Assembly (NCBI GenBank): GCA_026008535.1
Contig: BRKX01000002.1
Location: 72,003,380-72,067,379, forward strand
Length of the DNA: 64,000 bases
Direction of reading: 5' to 3'
Origin: Perilla frutescens
Lineage: Eukaryota; Streptophyta; Magnoliopsida; Lamiales; Lamiaceae
The translations under genes and the position numbers were made by a program. Positions 22,846 to 36,400 of the stretch are shown here, in pieces; positions within the stretch are counted from its first letter, which is position 1; each line of letters begins with the position of its first letter. The notes beneath the pieces are model-generated. The model made no database searches. It worked only from the letters and a program-made list of their open reading frames with translations, and was not told the origin of the DNA.

Positions 22846-25800
22846 TCACTTTTTAACGTGAAGAACCGGGTGAAGAGTTATAGGAGCAACGGCGGGATCA
22901 TCGACAATGGCATCAAGATCCTTCTGGTGACCTCCTAGGTATGCTCTAAGAAACGCGACCACCGCCCCTCCGACAGCTCTCCTCATCGGTTCTCTCGAAC
23001 CTTCACAGCTCTTGGCGATGAAAGTTCTGACAATATCAAGGAGCAGCACATGGTCGTCCATCATGTCGAAATGGCCGTACTCCGTCGCAAGAAAGTAGCA
23101 AACCGGCGGCTTGCTCTCGTTGAAAAACTCCGAGTGGTTCACCCCATCGGGCGCGCATGGGGGTACGATCCCCTTGGGCTGGTCACTGTACCCGGCCCCG
23201 ACCACGGCCACCGGGATCGACATGTTGAAGCATCGGGGAATGTATTGGAGGATTCTAGGCGCGGATCGAATGGAAGGGGAGAGGCCCCCCACCGGGTCGA
23301 TTCCTATTACTGCCTTGAATTTTTGGGGTGGGGGGTCTCTCACTGTCCATGCTGATGTTTTCTTCTTCTTATTCTTCTTATGGGTTTGATCTCCAGTTTC
23401 TCCTAATGCCAAGGCGAAAGCAGTCTTGCCACCCCTGCTGTGCCCTGAAACCACCAGATTGTCCTCCACATCCGGGTAAACGTTGCTGTAGTTATTCTCC
23501 TCCAGCGCGGTGGAGAGCTCTCTCGATACCCATTCTGTCACTGCAATTCCTCTCTCAATTTCCTCGGAAATCGAAATTTCCAAAAAAAATCCGTACAACT
23601 GCTCAAGAAAAGAAAAAAAAAAGAGTGTGCGTAAAACTATTTAATTTAAGGAGGAGAACACATGATATTTTAGAAAAGTATAAATATTTGAATCTTTATA
23701 TATTTAATGCATAACCCAGCTATATTAAAATAAACATAAATACCAAAACAAATCTTTATCTTTATCTTTATAAAAACACAAAGCTGATACTTTTAGCAAC
23801 TTTTGTGTTTTCCTGTCAAAACACACAATAGTAAAACTATTTAATTTAAGGTCAATAGATATATATTAATTTAGTTATACATCATACATAATATAATATA
23901 TTATATTTTACATGGTTGAGACATAATGTTGTTTTACTAATGCACCATATATTTTTCTTATTCCAAGAGTGGCAATAGTTTACACTATTAACTTATTTTT
24001 TTCTAATTTTAATAATGTAATCTAATATGTAACATTTAAGAATCAGAACTTTAAATTCAAAATTCGATCCTATTTTTTTATTCTATTATAATTCTTAAAA
24101 TTCATAATCAACCCCTAATATAATAAACCTAATTAATGAAATTAAGTTTCATTGATCACCAATTAATATACTCATTCAATAATTTGATGGTTACAACATA
24201 AGTAACGGCCAATCATATATCTAAATTAAAGATTGCATTAGTTTTTAGTGTAATGCACACAGAATCGTATCATATAATTAGTTTCATAAACGGAGCACTC
24301 TTGTTTATTTAATTACTCAATTTTAAAATAAAGAAGAAGATCGATCAAGACTGCTATCGAGCCTGTTTTGCAATGGTTGGACTCAAACCTATTTGTAGAG
24401 GTTGCTGATGATCGATGAAAGGAGCTTTCGAAGTGTTTGCAACACAATTCTCGTCAAGATCAAAGAAGTTGATTGATCGAGATAACATAAAGATTGACAA
24501 GATTGTGTGGGTTTTATATGTACTCTATTTATTTTAGATTAGTCAATAGGTTATTTTTTTATTATAATTATGTATTTTCTTTAGTTGGTTCAATTTTATT
24601 TGGACTTTAAATGTAAAATGGACGTACTTTTTAATTATTTTGATATATTATTAAAATGGTCCCCTTTTCATAATATGTAAATTTATCGTACAAGATTTGT
24701 TAAATAATTCAGTATCTACTTTATGAAAATGATATATATAATTGTGTGTGTGTGTGTGTGTAAATTTTAAATATTTATACTTTTCTGACAAATTAATATT
24801 TAATATAATGAAATGTTTAAAATTTATGATGAAATTTATAATTTTGTAAAATTTTGGATATAATATTTTATTCTATTTAAATATTTATTTTAAATTATTA
24901 GGTACATTTCGGAGTTGAATGATGTTTTATTCGAATATTAAGTACCTATGCTATTGAAAAACAAAATCATGGCTTAAGTGAAACAAATATGTTAACTATA
25001 TATATAAAAAAAAGAAATATAAATATTATTAAAGTGAGGAATGAATCTTATTTTTGCACGACGATCCCCTTTGACTATAAAGTTGATGCTTAGGGAATAT
25101 GTAATTGTTTCTGTTGAATGCATTTTCATATTTTTCTAGATTTTTTATTTTCTTATTATTATTTTATGTCGAGGGGAACCGCAACGGCTACTGAAATACA
25201 AATCTCACATTAGAAGTAAATCACATTTGATGTTGATGGTGTGATTTGATCTTAGAATTTTGATTTTAAAATAGCACCAATAGGCCATCTTCAAGATAAC
25301 ATATCTCAATCATAATTCATAACATAAAATTATTAAATTGAAATTTTTCAGTGTTTACAATTTCTGGCACAATTCTCAAAATCCAATATATATGAATGTC
25401 ATTAAAAGACCTAGACTACAATTATATGATATTACATAACAAAAATTTAAGTATACATTTTAAAAAAATGTTTTAAACGTACGTGCTTGAAAATTTTGTC
25501 TGAAAAATACATATACAGTTGTATATATAAAGTATCATTCAATAAAATTACAATTATTTTGTATTTATATTATTAATATTACAACAAACATGTCAACTAC
25601 GCCGTTAGACTTTAAAATTAAAATGCATAAAATAATTTTTACATCGTACGGGAGAAATACTAGTTAGATTACAAATAACAACAATCATTCCAACCATCCA
25701 ACCACCAAACCACTTCAATATCTAATTAATTTTTCTATCTTCCATATCATCAATATTCATCACCCAACCACATCTATTTTGCATGTTTTATCCATGATCA

Positions 25801-26899
25801 CCCAACTACAACATTATATATAATTATTTTATTTTAAGATTAAAATATTAGTTGCAATAAAAATAATATAAATGACTGTGATTTATTGTTTGGATACCAA
25901 AAATATTACAAACTAAAATTATAAAAAATAAAATCACACTAATTAAATGACATTTCCTAAAGTTAGATAGAAGAAAATAACACTCATTAAACAACATTTT
26001 CTAAAATTACATAAAATAAAAATTTATTGTTTGGATATATAGAAAACTAGAGAAAAAAATAAAATAATTTTAATGTATGTTGAAATATAGCAAAATGATG
26101 GCTATTTATAGATAATGAAAAAGTACGAATTTTGGTGTATATATATATATCATATTATATAAAAAATATACCAATTTTATCTATATATCTAAATAAAATT
26201 GATTGATCAATAAATTGAGATAAATATCTCCATCCCATTGGCAAAAAATATGGTTGCCATGAAACCGCAAATGGTCACAAATGAGTGCCGGTCAGCTTTT
26301 CCCTTTCATGATTTTTTTTTTGATGAGATGTGGTAGTAGTCTTAAAAGCATGATATAAGTTAAAAATGTTTGGATGATTAATGATTGTACCAATCCAAAG
26401 TAAATAAAAATTGTTCATATATATATATATATATAAATCGTGGAAACCCCCATCATATGGCGACTCCTTTGAAATAAAGTCATTTGTCTTCATACATTTA
26501 TCCTTTAGCATCAATTTTAGAGCACAGATTAAAACTTTAGTGAGAATGTCTGACAGTTAAGATTCATAGTATATATAAAAAAAGAATAGAAATGTAAAAA
26601 GGCGAGGTCTCAGGCGTTACCTGAGGAGCAACAAGTATGTAGCCATGAGAAGCAATGTGGCGGAACATGTCGGAGTACCAGTCGTTCTTCATCTTCCAGC
26701 CGGGGCAGAAGAGCAGCACCGGGTACGTGCCCTTCGCCGTCGGGGTAACGACGAACACATCCACGGGTAGCGACGATTTTACCTTTTTGTCCTTGGATGC
26801 TTTCACTGTGAACTGCCCTGTTTCGTATTTTCCCTTTTCGAAAACATCACTTGTCGCCGCCTCGCTCACACCAATCTTGCCCTCCAACGTTGCTTCCAT
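22846..26899 (-). CDS. CLH: Chlorophyllase, 343 aa
   Basis: Two exons in phase 0: 26899-26621 and 23598-22846. The start is MEATLEGKIGVSEAATSDVF. Family text includes FVVTPTAKGTYPVLLFCPGW, SHGYILVAPQLYGF, the lipase motif GHSRGG with nucleophile Ser147, acid Asp194 (GIDPVGG) and His269 (EYGHFDMMDDH), so the catalytic triad is complete. The enzyme hydrolyses the phytol ester of chlorophyll to chlorophyllide. I see no obvious chloroplast transit peptide; some chlorophyllases are known to lie outside the plastid. A Lys-rich insert (THKKNKKKKTSAWTVR, about 165-180) sits between the nucleophile and the acid. The single intron is 3.0 kb and AT-rich with no recognisable gene. Confidence 0.93.
23599..26620. 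other. Large AT-rich intron of the chlorophyllase gene
   Basis: Three kilobases between the two exons. It has (GT)n at about 24744-24762, (TA)n runs and no ORF with recognisable domains. Transposon insertion is a likely cause of the size, but I could not delimit one. Confidence 0.6.
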
Positions 26900-26970
26900 G
26901 TATCTTTTCTCCCTATTAATTATCTTTTCCTTTTGGTTGTGTTGTGTGTATAGTTTTTTGCCATTGTTCC

Positions 26971-26979
26971 TTTTATAGA
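26971..26979 (-). promoter_or_regulatory. Candidate TATA box of chlorophyllase
   Basis: The minus strand reads CTATAAAAGG about 72 bp upstream of the ATG at 26899, a good TATA box at normal spacing. Confidence 0.55.
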
Positions 26980-27010
26980 CCAACCAGCTGCCGCATGTGA
27001 TGTGAGGCAC

Positions 27011-27687
27011 CCCACAATGAGTACGAGCATAATTGAGTCCAGTATTGACAAACTTAAATTTGGGTCATGTTAGAATGAGTTAAAATTGAAGAAAAAATAA
27101 AAGAATTCTACAATCAAAAATATAAAATTAATAAAGAAAATACACAACATTTAAATGAAAACTACAACTTCAATTGGGTGTGACGAGTTTTTATTTTTTG
27201 AAAGTGAAGTTATTTTTAGGACTTAAGCAAACCATGCATATAAGTAACTCTGTACTAGCCTCATCAAATAATTCGTTGAATTCTCCAACTTGTCAATCAA
27301 TCACTTTTACAAATATGTCAAAACGAAATGATGAATGTTTGAGGTTTAAGACCACTTCCCTGATTGTAGGCTATAATCAAGAGTACCATACTAAGTTTAA
27401 TTAAATCCCTAAGTCTAAATTCAAAATGAAATTCCAAATTCAAATTATAATCCATGATTCCAAGCCCAAGCCCTAATTCAAAATTAAATTCCTAATTCAA
27501 ATCACAAAAACTTAAATATGTAAACAACATAAAACATAAATATTATATCAAATTAACAGTACACAAAAAAAATCAAGAATAAAAGAAAAATTAATAACTT
27601 AAACTAAGAGTGGTATTAATAACATCCAATTTATCATATACTAACAAAAATATATGCCGATAGACGATAGTCATAATTACTGTCATC
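27011..27687. other. AT-rich spacer upstream of chlorophyllase
   Basis: Contains repeated 'CTAATTCAAAAT'/'CAAATTCAAATT' low-complexity text at about 27410-27500. No gene recognised. Confidence 0.5.
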
Positions 27688-27815
27688 GTGTTTCTTGAAA
27701 ATGGTCCCATCTATTATTGAAATAAGATGGTCCTGTATTGATCACAAAATGCCACCTTCGACTCTTGGAAATATTTATGAAACAAATTAAAAACGTGGAA
27801 ATAATCCAAATAAAT

Positions 27816-29984
27816 TGCAATAGTAGCAAGCAGGGTCGAACCACAGAGACTGGTAAATTAAATATTAATCTTTTTATCTAAAATCCTAAAACTAAATGGG
27901 GGGGGGGGGTTTGAATACTGGAATTAAAATAATTCAACGAAATCAATTAAATGGCAAAGAAATAAAATGACAAACGAAGATCAAATAATAGAAATATCTA
28001 GCTCAAGAATAATCTCGACAACGGACTACACAATTTGATCACAGATGCACAGATATAATTCACTTCTCTCTCTAAATTGGCTATGGCTATTGGTACGACC
28101 TAACAACCTCGTTTCTCCTTAATTATTCGGCAACCAAGGTACGACCGTTAACTACTTCTCTAATTAATAGACAATCCTAGGTACGACTATAGAATTAAAT
28201 CTACTAACATCATTAAAAACCAGAGAAACACCAATTCAAACCCACGAAAATCATACGATGACCCGTTCAGATAAGATTATAAATCCCCAAAGTGTCAAAA
28301 GCGGGACTGTTTACCCCCAATCTATCCAATTGAACTACTTAGGCAAATAATCTAAACAATTACGGATCTAGATTATTCACTAGCAAGAAATCATCCCAAC
28401 AATCATACAACGTGCACTTTGCATAATCATTAAAACAATAACGGAAATCACAAACGGATGATTTATAAATAAAGAGAGAAATAAATTATGATAAAATCAA
28501 TTCGATCTCACAAAGGTGTAGAATCCGAGTCTCGATTATCCTCTCGCTAGAAAAGTATTTAGAACATCATGGTAGAATAAAAATAGAGTCTGGAAAATAA
28601 AATTGTCTTCTGCGCTGCTCTTTCTCTCGTGAATGGCCTATGCTTCCAGTCTTTTGACACCTTTCACAAGATTTGCAAAATAAATATGAATCACGAAAAA
28701 TATTAGGCCAAAACAACCCACTCTCCAAGACTTTCCTAGCGGTTCTTTTAGGACCAAAGTGTCCACCACATGTATAGGAATGACAAAACATCAATATGGA
28801 AGGAATTTCATGCTCATCAACACATCTCCTAATAATTTGATCAGAACAAAACTTCCACAAATAAGGCTCATCCCATACATAATATTTGACATCACTTTTG
28901 ATTTTATCTCTTTGAGCTCTCGACAAATCACTAGGTAAAGCCTTAGTTACAAGATAGTTAATTATATCGGCGTACCAGGGTGTAAAGGCTTGAATGGAGT
29001 AGAGATACTCATCTGGGAATTCATCTTTCAACGGTCGCGGTGCTTCACTCGTGGGCAACCGGCTAAGATGGTCGGCAACTAGATTTTCAGAGCCCTTCTT
29101 GTCCTTTATCTCAATGTCGAATTCTTGAAGCAAAAGAATCCAACGAATGAGTCTCGGTTTAGCATCCTTTTGGTGAATAAGAACCTGAGAGCAGAATGGT
29201 CAGAAAAGATAATAACTTTTGTACCAAGCAAATAAGATCGGAACTTTTCTAGAGCAAAAACAATAGCTAAAAGTTCCTTTTCAGTGGTGGAATAATTTAC
29301 TTGAGCAGGATCGAGAGTCCTAGATGCATAATAAATAACATGATGAACTTGACCAATCTTTTGGCCCGAAACAGCTCCGACTGCATAATTACTCGCATCA
29401 CACATAATTTCAAAAGGAAGTTCCCAATTCGGTGATTGAATAATAGGTGCAGAAATGAGCACATTTTTCAACAAATCAAAGGCATGCTTGCAGGCATCAT
29501 CAAAATTAAATTCTACCTCTTTTTGCAACAACTTACTCAAAGGTTGAGCAATTTTGGAGAAATTCTTGACGAAACGTCGATAGAAACCTGCATGTCCAAG
29601 AAAAGAACGGACTTCCCTAACAGAGGTAGGGTAAGGCAACGATTTGATAACATCAATCTTAGCCTTATCGACTTCTATGCCTCTAGATGACACAATATAC
29701 CCTAAAATCATTCCTTGATCAACCATAAAGTGACATTTCTCATAATTCCCGTCTACAGACTGGGGCGTGGCTATGCCTTATCTGCCAAAAGCTCCTGGAC
29801 GAATCCTACTCTTAACTCTTCAATACTTTTGCTTCCAAAATGATAGTTTTGACCTTCTTTCCTACAAAACACTTTTATTCCCTGGCAAAACTCAAAAGAT
29901 CATCAAATCCCAATAAACACACAACAAAGCTTAGTAAAACAAAGGAAAATTACTCAAAAATAGGTGCAAATATGCAACTTATCA
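27816..29984 (-). mobile_element. Internally deleted Ty3/gypsy retrotransposon remnant
   Basis: On the minus strand it begins TGATAAGTTGCATATTTGCA and ends near CTTGCTACTATTGCA, the TG...CA form of LTR ends. Only part of pol remains. The 5' polymerase core and the integrase catalytic core are missing, so two deletions are implied, near 29745 and 28580. It cannot be autonomous. No 5-bp target duplication could be matched, so the ends are approximate. Confidence 0.6.
28567..29750 (-). pseudogene. Broken Ty3/gypsy pol: RT connection, RNase H and integrase zinc finger
   Basis: Frame 1 (29726-29106) has the end of reverse transcriptase (GYIVSSRGIEVDKAK, VRSFLGHAGFYRRFV) and RNase H (FEIMCDASNYAVGAV, YSTTEKELLAIVFALEKFRSY, FSDHSALRFL). 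The polymerase YxDD box is absent. Near 29170 a one-base change in an A run shifts the frame. Frame 2 (29133-28567) continues with the RNase H end (ENLVADHLSRLP) and the integrase HHCC finger (CHSYTCGGHFGPKRT...CKSCERCQKTG), then stops. Clearly dead. Confidence 0.85.
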
Positions 29985-30168
29985 GTGCCCGCGGGTAGAT
30001 ATGTAATGTATATTGATGAATTGAAATGGAATGTAATACATAACATAAAAAAGATTATTTCCACATTTTTTTGTTTCATGAATAATTCCAAGAGTCGAAA
30101 GTGGCATTTTGTGATCAGTATAGGATCATCTTATTTCAATAATAGATAGAACCATTTTCAAGAAACAC

Positions 30169-33100
30169 AATGTGGGCGTGTGTGACTGTGTGTGTGTATA
30201 CGTTCTTATATTGATAATAAAAATAATAAATTAAAATATAGTAAAAAAAATCCCATTCAAGTGCATTTGAGATCCTTTAATCACAAGTTGTATGTGTCAA
30301 CTGTGTGTCAAACATTAAAATTATTACATTTTCTTTTATTTTTTCTCCAATTTTAATTTCTTTTGATTTAGTATAATTTTATATTATTATATATTTAGGA
30401 TTTATTCTACCCAATTAGAGTTTATACTTATTTTTTTAGTATTTATTTTTATTTTTTTAGTTAATTGATTTTTGGGGTTGATTATTTCAAACTCAAGCTA
30501 TACAATTTTTTAAAATTTCAAATTTTAACAATAAATATTAATTAGTATTAGTTATAATATAATAAATTTTATTTGAATGAAAATATTATTAACACTACAC
30601 AATTTTAATACTAACACACATAAATTGAGACTAGAAGATCTGAACTCATTCAAGTAGGTGCGCAGCCAACATCAATCCACAAATTTCCATAATTATAATT
30701 GTCGTGCTCTTTTAAAGGCGGACCCGTCCAAGTAATGCCATTTTCGTCTCTATTTATAAGTTTTCATTCAAACGTGATAAATAAAGTGTGTATATATATA
30801 TGTATATATATATGACTCTTGGAATATATATATAATTATTCTGCCGGAATTCTTCTGCATCATAAATTATTGGTTCTTATTTCAAAATATAATTATCGGT
30901 TCTTTACTAATACTCTTACATACTTTGTCTCAATATGTAATATTGTCATTTGTCACGCATAACATAAGATTAGAGGTCTAATTAGATCGTCATCAGGAGA
31001 ATTTCGAGTGTGGTCTAATTGGCATATAATTGTCATGAATTTCAAATTTAAACACAGGAGTGTGTGTATATATTGATGTAGTACTATTTTTTAAGTAGAG
31101 CGAGGAAAATGGGTTACCTGGCTCATCATATCGGGCCGGCTGTGACGGAGTGGGTCAGTTCGGCTCGAACAGCGGGGCGGGACAGCGCAACCCATGATTT
31201 TTTTTTTTTTTGGAATTAACAGCCCAATCTGGACAGATCAGTGTCTTTTTCACACCGGGCCAATATCTTTTTCGAGCCGGGCTAGGCTAGATTTTCTTCG
31301 GATCAAACCACTTTTACCGACCCTATACTGAAATAAACTAGCTAAGAGTAATTTTTAAAAAAAAAAATCTATTAGAAACCAACATTCACGAAGTATGGTA
31401 CGGATAATTTCTTTGGTTTTTCTTTATATATCTTGGACACGAACAAATTTATAATTTTGTACAAACGACAGCACATGTGAAACGCGGGCATGTCATGCAC
31501 GTTACATCAAAATAAATATTAATTCAATACTGGAGTTATGCTAGAGCTAGGTTTATTAGTTTCTTTGGTCCTCGAATAAACTAAAGCACATTATCTAGTT
31601 TTTGTAGTTCAAATTCCTAGTTACTTCCTCGTTGAAAATCCAGGGTAAATTTTGGCACTAATTTTCTCTAAGAGAGATCGATGATAACGTCGTGGATAAA
31701 TTCTATTGTCGTAATAGATTAATTCTCTATATATTGTTTCATGCATGCATGTATGCTTTATATTATCGGAATCATTTTTGAAATGTGAACAATTTCTTCG
31801 AAGTTAATATCGAATTTATGAACAACTAACAACAATGTGTGGAGTGTCATTAATATGGCGATTCTTGAAAATGGTCCTATCTATCTATTACTAAAAGGAT
31901 ATGGCCCTACCCAGGAAATTTTGAATTATTTATGAAACAAAAATGTCGAAGTACTAATTAACTATGTCTCTCTTGGCCATGTGTATAACAATTACAAGAT
32001 TCGATTTATATGTTATATTTCACATCGTTAATACATCAATTAAGCCAAGTCTCCTATACATCACCCAGATCCAATAAGGCCCACACATCTATCAGACGGG
32101 TCGAGGTCATGAACGCGGATTTTCCCCCCCCAAAAAGCGGTATCAATTTTAACACTAAAAATCATCACTTAAAATTCAAAAAGTATCACTTATATCATTA
32201 AAAAGTAATCGGCCTGCTATTTATCTTATACGAGTTTATGTAGTTCAAATTGTAATTTCTTTTATTCCAATTAATGTTTTGAGTTTAGGAGTTTAGGCTT
32301 TCTCAGGGTTCATGGTTTTTTAGGATTTTTTAGGGTATTTTTTTAGTATTTTTTAGATTTTTTAGGGTTTATGTTTTTTTTAGGTTTATAAATCTCAATT
32401 AGGGGTTATATTTATTTCAAAAAAGTTAAATTCATTTACTTTTATTTTATATTTTACTAATTCCATTTAGGATATATATTTATTTCAAAATTAGTTTTTA
32501 TTTATTTATTTTCAATTACCATTTATATATATTTCAAAAAAATTAAATTAATTGTCGAGTGTTACGCACGAGCCCACGCGTTAGCGTCGGGCGAGTGCAT
32601 TGCGCAAGTCACCGAATTTAAAAAAAAATTCATTCACTTTAATTTTATAGTTCATTAGATTAATTTTATGGTTATATTTATATTTATTTAAAAAAAATTA
32701 ATTCATTTCAATTTTAAGGTTCACTAACTTATTAGGGTATACAATTTTTGGGGGGAAAATAAAAAAAAAACGGAAACATTGCCAAAAAAAAAAGAAAATA
32801 ATAAAAAAAAATTCTGATGCGTGTACCCCACGCGCTGTGCATGGGCACGCGTGGAGTTCACGCACCTACAATTGTTGAATTTTTTTTTTTTACTGATATC
32901 TGTTATTGGGTCTGGACCAATATGATGGCCCAAGTCATACACCTCATACACAAGAGGGTGCCTTTATCAATTAATATAGTGCTAAATTGATAACAAAAAA
33001 TACGAAACATGATATAAAAATGTAAATAGAAATAACATACCCAACGACTGCATAATGTAGATATACAGTCCACAAACTGCCATCTATCTATACATAGGTA

Positions 33101-33473
33101 AAAAAAAAAAATCAGCAAAGAATGGTACAAAATAAAATCCATGTTGAAAATTTTAGGTCGTAGTTCATATTTCCGTGTTCGATCCTTGGAGTCCTATTTT
33201 GTTTTTAGATTTTTCCCTCGTTTTTACTTCATCTAATTATTAATTTTCATTTACTTTTTCATTGGCTGCTAATTTGATTTAAGATATTTTACTATCTAAT
33301 TTTTATTTGTATTTAAAATCTTTTATCTTCTAATATTTAGTCACATTTCATTTAAAATCTTTAGCAAATGGTCGACTCTTCGAATTTATCTAACTTATGC
33401 ATATTTTTATTTTCACCTAATTACATAAATTCTACCATTTATATTTTTGTTAAAATAATATAATATTAACTTC
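30169..33473. other. Repeat-rich AT-rich spacer, no gene
   Basis: Contains T-rich TTTTTTAGGG-type runs (32290-32395), a few G+C-richer islands (31090-31210, 32555-32610, 32820-32870) and a relative of the 27688 inverted arm at about 31861-31950. ORFs are short and domainless. Confidence 0.5.
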
Positions 33474-36400
33474 TGTAACAGCCCGGTCCCAAGATAAGGG
33501 TTAACTAATGTGGACAGGGTGTCATTAAGGGTTAATGAGGTATAATGGAAGATTAATGGGGTGGTTTTACAGTCAGGATATGCTTTTAGACGAGGCTACT
33601 CGGGTTTACTCTTATTTAAACGGGAGCATGCTCAAGCAGAATGAAATGATAATAGATACTAATGCGTATAAGCCCTTTTGTGAGCGAAAGGAAATCATAC
33701 TTCGAGAGGTAGAAAATGCGGCTTAATATGCATCTTATACTCGAATAACCATGTTTAGGAAATATTCATCTAGTCTTGATAATCATAATAGAACTTTAAA
33801 CGGAATTAGAAAAAGTGTATCAGAGTAGCAGATCACATAGTGGGACTTCAAAAGAATATTAGGTAATAGCAAACAATCTTGGCAGCCAACCCACATCCAC
33901 AGCCACCAACATCCTCAGCATCTCAACCTGTAAAACATTTGAAAAAGAGGGGCATGATCACTAATGTATTCAGTGGGTTTTAGTAAAACACTTTAATAAA
34001 TTTCAAGATATCCAACAATCAACTGGCGGTTTATGGAGAGCAAAACGCTAAAGCCCTCTCCATATCCGCAAAATCTTTTCTTTTTTCCTTTGGGCTCATC
34101 TTGGCTCAAACCTGACGTCAACTGCACCCTTAGGCATGCCATAGGATAGAAGAGGGGTTACCTCAAATATCCGAACGAGTTTGCGAGGGAAAAACCCAAC
34201 AGTGACTCCCTTAAAAGTTCCGAGCTCAAATCCTGCTTAAGTGGAAAGCTAAGTTCCTTTCTTTCTTACCCTTGCTAGCAATACCAAGCTTAGAACAATG
34301 TCTAAGGCTAATTCTTTAATACTACATGATCTCGGCCTACAAGAGTTTAATGCTACCCTACAAGGCAAACCTTAATTCTTAGTTCTTCGAGCTTAACAAG
34401 CATAAACATTAACTTACAGGAGAAGAGCGTAGACAAGTACGAATCGAAAACCAAGGTAATTCTAAACATCTCATGCTAAGCATAAACAATACTTTAATAG
34501 TTCTATCACTTCTAAACATGCTTGAGAGCTTAAGTAAAACATAATATCTTCCTTTCTTCCTTCCTTGTACAGAGATCAATCAGGTTGAGCAAAAATACTT
34601 TATTGGATATCTCATTTGCCCTAACATGCTTCTAGAGCTTATTAGCTCAAACTTTAGATGAGTATAGATTTACCCACCTTGATTACGGAACGGAAGATGA
34701 GGCAACGAGCTGGTGGTCTTCCTTAGTATTCCTCCGAGGCTCGATCCCTCCTACAAAAGTCGAATCATCGACTTAGCAGTCTCCTTTGAAGATTTCTAAT
34801 AACATGAGGTTAAATATTACCAAACTAATATTCCCTTAGCTATGACTTAACATGGATAGCACGACTTTTGACTTTATAAAGTTTCAAAAAGAATTTATTC
34901 GAAGAGAATCACACCTTGGTTACACGGGTTTTAATCGGAAAACAACTTAAGAAGTTTACTCGAAATAACTTGAAGATAATCTGAAAATCTTCTTAAATTA
35001 AACTTGGAATTAACTCAGAAAAACACGACTCGAAAGCTCGAAAAGAGGGTACGGAAATAGCCAGGAAAAATCAGCGTCGGATGACACGGGGGGGGCACCG
35101 CGCGCCCGCGCAGCCCGCGCCCGTGGGCTTCTGGGCCGAGGGGGGTGTTGCGCGGCCGCGCACCCTCCCGTGGTCGCGGCACCTGGTTTCTCTCTCTTCC
35201 GTCCAATTTATGAGCGGACTTCAATTCTTCTGGATTTCTTCAGTGTTCGTCGATTCCTTCGATGAACACGAAGAACATGAAGAACACTTATAAAATTTGA
35301 AAACACACGCTTCGATAATTTAATTTAACATGAAACGGCTTGCCTTAATTTACAAGGAAATCGGCATTATAACGGCATAAACACGATAATCTTCCTTTAA
35401 TATTTAGAATAATGACAAAATCGTTAAATGTGGCTTGAATGGAATTTAACGGAATAAATGAGGCTAATCTTTTTAGAATGATAATAACGGAAGTAGAATG
35501 AGAAATATAACACAAACGTTATTAACTTGGAACTTCAACAAAAATTGAAATACAACTTTTAGATGAACAATAATGAAGAACGTGAAGAACGGAAAGTAAA
35601 TGCGGAATTTAAAAGACGGAAAAGAATGGTGTTGAGACCAACAAACAAGAATGGACGGGGTTCGGTGGGTCGAAGGAATGTGGTTAGCTCGGCGTCTCGT
35701 AGAGTCGCAACAGCGGCATAGCCACCTGCTACGATTTCAACGGTGCCCCTAGCACATTCCCTCACCGCATCCCTTCCACGCCACTCCGCTCGTCGTCTTG
35801 AAGAACACTCACGAAGAACGCTTTTTACTTCGACAGAACCTTCTCGGCTTTCAAAGCTTTTCACCCTCTCGATTTAGAAGTGAAGTGAATGAGAAAATGA
35901 GCAAGGAATGCTAAAGGGGTGGTCCCCTATTTATAGGAAAATCTTTGGCTTCCCTTGGAAGCCATTGCTGTGCGAGAATACTGCAAAAGCTACCCCGGGT
36001 TCGGTTAAAAGCTGCTTTATTCGATGTCGAGGTCCAAATGACTTCAGACACGAAATCCAAAAATACCGGGAGACTCGTTGGCTCGAACACTAGTGGACCA
36101 ACTTGATTCGTGAAGAAGACGGGGTCGTCAGAAAAAAGACGAGCAAAGATTCCCTTTTTGGAATTACTTTTTACTATTCACTCGGACTGACAGATTTTGC
36201 TCCCGAGCGTTCGATTGACCTCAGAATGAGGATCCGTGAACGCCAACGGAATCCCTGAGTCATTTCCCATAAGAGGGGTCTGACAAAATGGGACTCGGAT
36301 AAACGAGGAGGATTTCGTAAATTTCTCAAAATACGAACGCACGCAAAAGTTACTATTCATTACCTTTGTAAATACGTTTTCCTTCACCGGGAACTCAAAT

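Larger units (their letters stand above)
27688..30168. mobile_element. Composite element: ~118 bp inverted arms enclosing a Ty3/gypsy fragment
   Basis: The left arm (27688-27806) and right arm (30053-30168) are reverse complements at high identity. Both start GTGTTTCTTGAAAATGGT on their outer side and share GATCACAAAATGCCAC and TTCGACTCTTGGAA. A third, more diverged relative lies at about 31861-31950. Between the arms sits an internally deleted gypsy copy. No clear target duplication. Confidence 0.7.

Noticed and set aside
24340..24520. G+C-richer patch within the chlorophyllase intron as a possible extra exon
   Set aside because: No frame continues the chlorophyllase protein, and the two exons already join in phase with no missing conserved segment.
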